Below, in pieces: positions 6,351 to 7,401 of a stretch of DNA of 7,401 nt. The position numbers were made by a program, and so were the translations under genes. This DNA comes from Rubrobacter sp. (GTDB taxonomy: Bacteria; Actinomycetota; Rubrobacteria; Rubrobacterales; Rubrobacteraceae). The stretch is from assembly GCA_016781705.1 (NCBI GenBank), contig JADDPV010000153.1, forward strand, positions 1-7,401, in the 5' to 3' direction. How positions within the stretch are numbered: the stretch's first letter is position 1; every line of letters begins with the position of its first letter. The notes under the pieces are model-generated. The model was not told the DNA's origin. It did not search any database and saw only the letters and a program-made list of their open reading frames with translations.

Positions 6351-7400
6351 GTGGGGGAGAGGAGCCAAAACGGTTCCGACGAAGAGACCCCCGGAGCTGT
6401 GGAGGAGCGCGAAGGGGATCGGTTGGCGACGCCGAACAGCGACGCTCCGCCGGACGCCTCGGAACAGGAGGGGGCGTCAGAGGAGCGCGCCGAAAACCTC
6501 CCGGTGGTGGAGAGTCCGTCGGGGGTTCTCGGGAACGACGACGGGCGCCCGGAGGATGAAGAGATCGCGGACGCGGGCGAACTGCGGCGGCGGCTCCTGG
6601 CGCGGGAGCGTCACCTGAGGGAACTCTACGACGAAGTCGCCGGCCTGCGGCTCGCCGCCGACGAAGCGCAAGCGCGGGCGGAGGCAGTCGAGGCGCGGGC
6701 GCGGGATCTAGAGGGGGAGCGCGAGCGACTCCGGGAGGTGGTGCGGGGGTTCGAGGAGGAAGAGCGGCGGCGTGGGCGGCGTCGGGAGGGACAGGACCGC
6801 CGCGTGGCACGGCTGGGGCGCGAGGTCGAGCGCCGCGACGCAGAGATCCGGCGGTTGGAGGATCTGCTCGAGGCCCGGCGCGGCGAGGTGGAGGCGCGCA
6901 TGGGCGAGGTGGAGGCTCTGGTCGCCCGCAAGGAGGCCGCCCTTGAGGAGGCGCTCAGACGAGTCGCGGGACTGGAGCGCGACCTCGAGGAGCGTGAGGT
7001 CGAGGTTGTCGAGGAGCGCGCCGCCGCGACCAGGCTTCGCGCGGAGCTAGACCTCGAGTACGAGCTGAGGCGGCGCATGGCCGAGCCGGCGAACCGTCTC
7101 CGAGCGGGCATAGACCTATTCAACAAGTCCGAGCACCTGCGCTCCGTGCGCTCTATCTCGAAGTCTATGGGCCAGCCGCGGGTGCGCGTCGAGCTCGGAG
7201 GAGGGGAGGAAGAGCCACCCGCAGTCCTCACCTTTACCTGGCGGGACATCACCTGGCAGACCTACCACGCCAACCCTGGCCTCGCCGTCGAAGAGCCCCG
7301 CGTCTACCTCGCCGCCTCCGGCGAAGACCTCTCCGGCGTGAACCGCAAGCCCTCCAACGCCCGCATCGGCCCCGGCGGGAAGGTGCTGCTGGGACTTTAG
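6351..7400 (+). CDS. Coiled-coil protein with acidic N-terminus and conserved-looking C-terminal domain, unknown function
   Basis: The frame is open from 5937, but the credible start is the GTG at 6351, 7 bases after the stop of the preceding gene, with AAGGAGGGG at 6332-6340 and GGGAGG just before it. This gives 349 residues. Residues 1-75 are acidic and low-complexity, likely disordered. Residues about 76-245 form an almost unbroken Arg/Glu-rich coiled coil (for example RDLEGERERLREVVRGFEEE) in heptad-like register. Residues 245-349 are a different, less charged domain: EPANRLRAGIDLFNKSEHL, VRSISKSMGQPRVRVEL, VLTFTWRDITWQTYHANP, EEPRVYLAASGED and a Gly-rich end. I recall similar C-terminal segments in actinobacterial hypothetical proteins but no assigned function. 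No signal peptide, membrane segment or cysteine is present. Cotranscription suggests a structural or scaffolding link with the redoxin-like protein; that is inference. Confidence 0.82.
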   Translation: MGERSQNGSDEETPGAVEEREGDRLATPNSDAPPDASEQEGASEERAENLPVVESPSGVLGNDDGRPEDEEIADAGELRRRLLARERHLRELYDEVAGLRLAADEAQARAEAVEARARDLEGERERLREVVRGFEEEERRRGRRREGQDRRVARLGREVERRDAEIRRLEDLLEARRGEVEARMGEVEALVARKEAALEEALRRVAGLERDLEEREVEVVEERAAATRLRAELDLEYELRRRMAEPANRLRAGIDLFNKSEHLRSVRSISKSMGQPRVRVELGGGEEEPPAVLTFTWRDITWQTYHANPGLAVEEPRVYLAASGEDLSGVNRKPSNARIGPGGKVLLGL

Positions 7401-7401
7401 C

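Noticed and set aside
5815..6810. 331-codon open frame on the minus strand opposite the redoxin and coiled-coil genes
   Set aside because: The translation is Pro/Arg/Ser/Ala-rich with no recognisable motif, typical of the antisense of high-GC Glu/Lys/Ala coding sequence.
6626..7252. 208-codon minus-strand open frame rich in Ser and Arg
   Set aside because: It is the antisense of the Glu/Arg coiled coil; the repeated SRSSS-like text is a mirror of GAG/GCG codons.

Overview
The window is high-GC bacterial DNA. Several proteins resemble those of deep-branching Actinomycetota such as Rubrobacter or Thermoleophilia: an F420-type (deazaflavin-dependent) nitroreductase-family protein, a DUF3140 remnant, a signal-less cobalamin-receptor-like protein and a surface protein ending in LPISGG. 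The taxonomic call is inference from protein resemblance. I saw no rRNA, tRNA, CRISPR array, insertion sequence or phage gene.

Layout. Bases 1-34 are a perfect CCT repeat. A glyoxalase/VOC-family gene (minus, 158-600) has a one-base frameshift near its end. A broken DUF3140 gene (minus, about 733-1016) lies just downstream of an intact 392-residue secreted surface protein (minus, 1018-2196). A divergent intergenic region (2197-2365) carries a 19-bp inverted repeat. A BtuF-like substrate-binding protein (plus, 2366-3129) follows, with a one-base frameshift in a G run. It converges, with a 3-bp gap, on an intact deazaflavin-dependent oxidoreductase gene (minus, 3133-3492). That gene sits 8 bases downstream of an acyl-CoA synthetase gene (minus, 3501-4954) which is heavily broken: three frameshifts, one nonsense codon and an in-frame internal deletion. 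Behind it is the 3' end of an N,N-dimethylformamidase-like gene (minus, 5060-5311) with an in-frame amber codon. The last third (plus, 5516-7400) is an intact two-gene operon: a redoxin-fold protein without the usual peroxidatic cysteine and with a long charged tail, then a coiled-coil protein with a conserved-looking C-terminal domain.

Overall picture. The left two thirds is a mosaic of intact and broken genes. Single-base lesions in homopolymers (VOC, BtuF-like) could be assembly errors. The nonsense codons, missing gene ends and internal deletion in the acyl-CoA synthetase, dimethylformamidase and DUF3140 loci look like real decay. No complete new defence or mobile system is visible. The least explained intact material is the redoxin-like/coiled-coil operon and the LPISGG surface protein.
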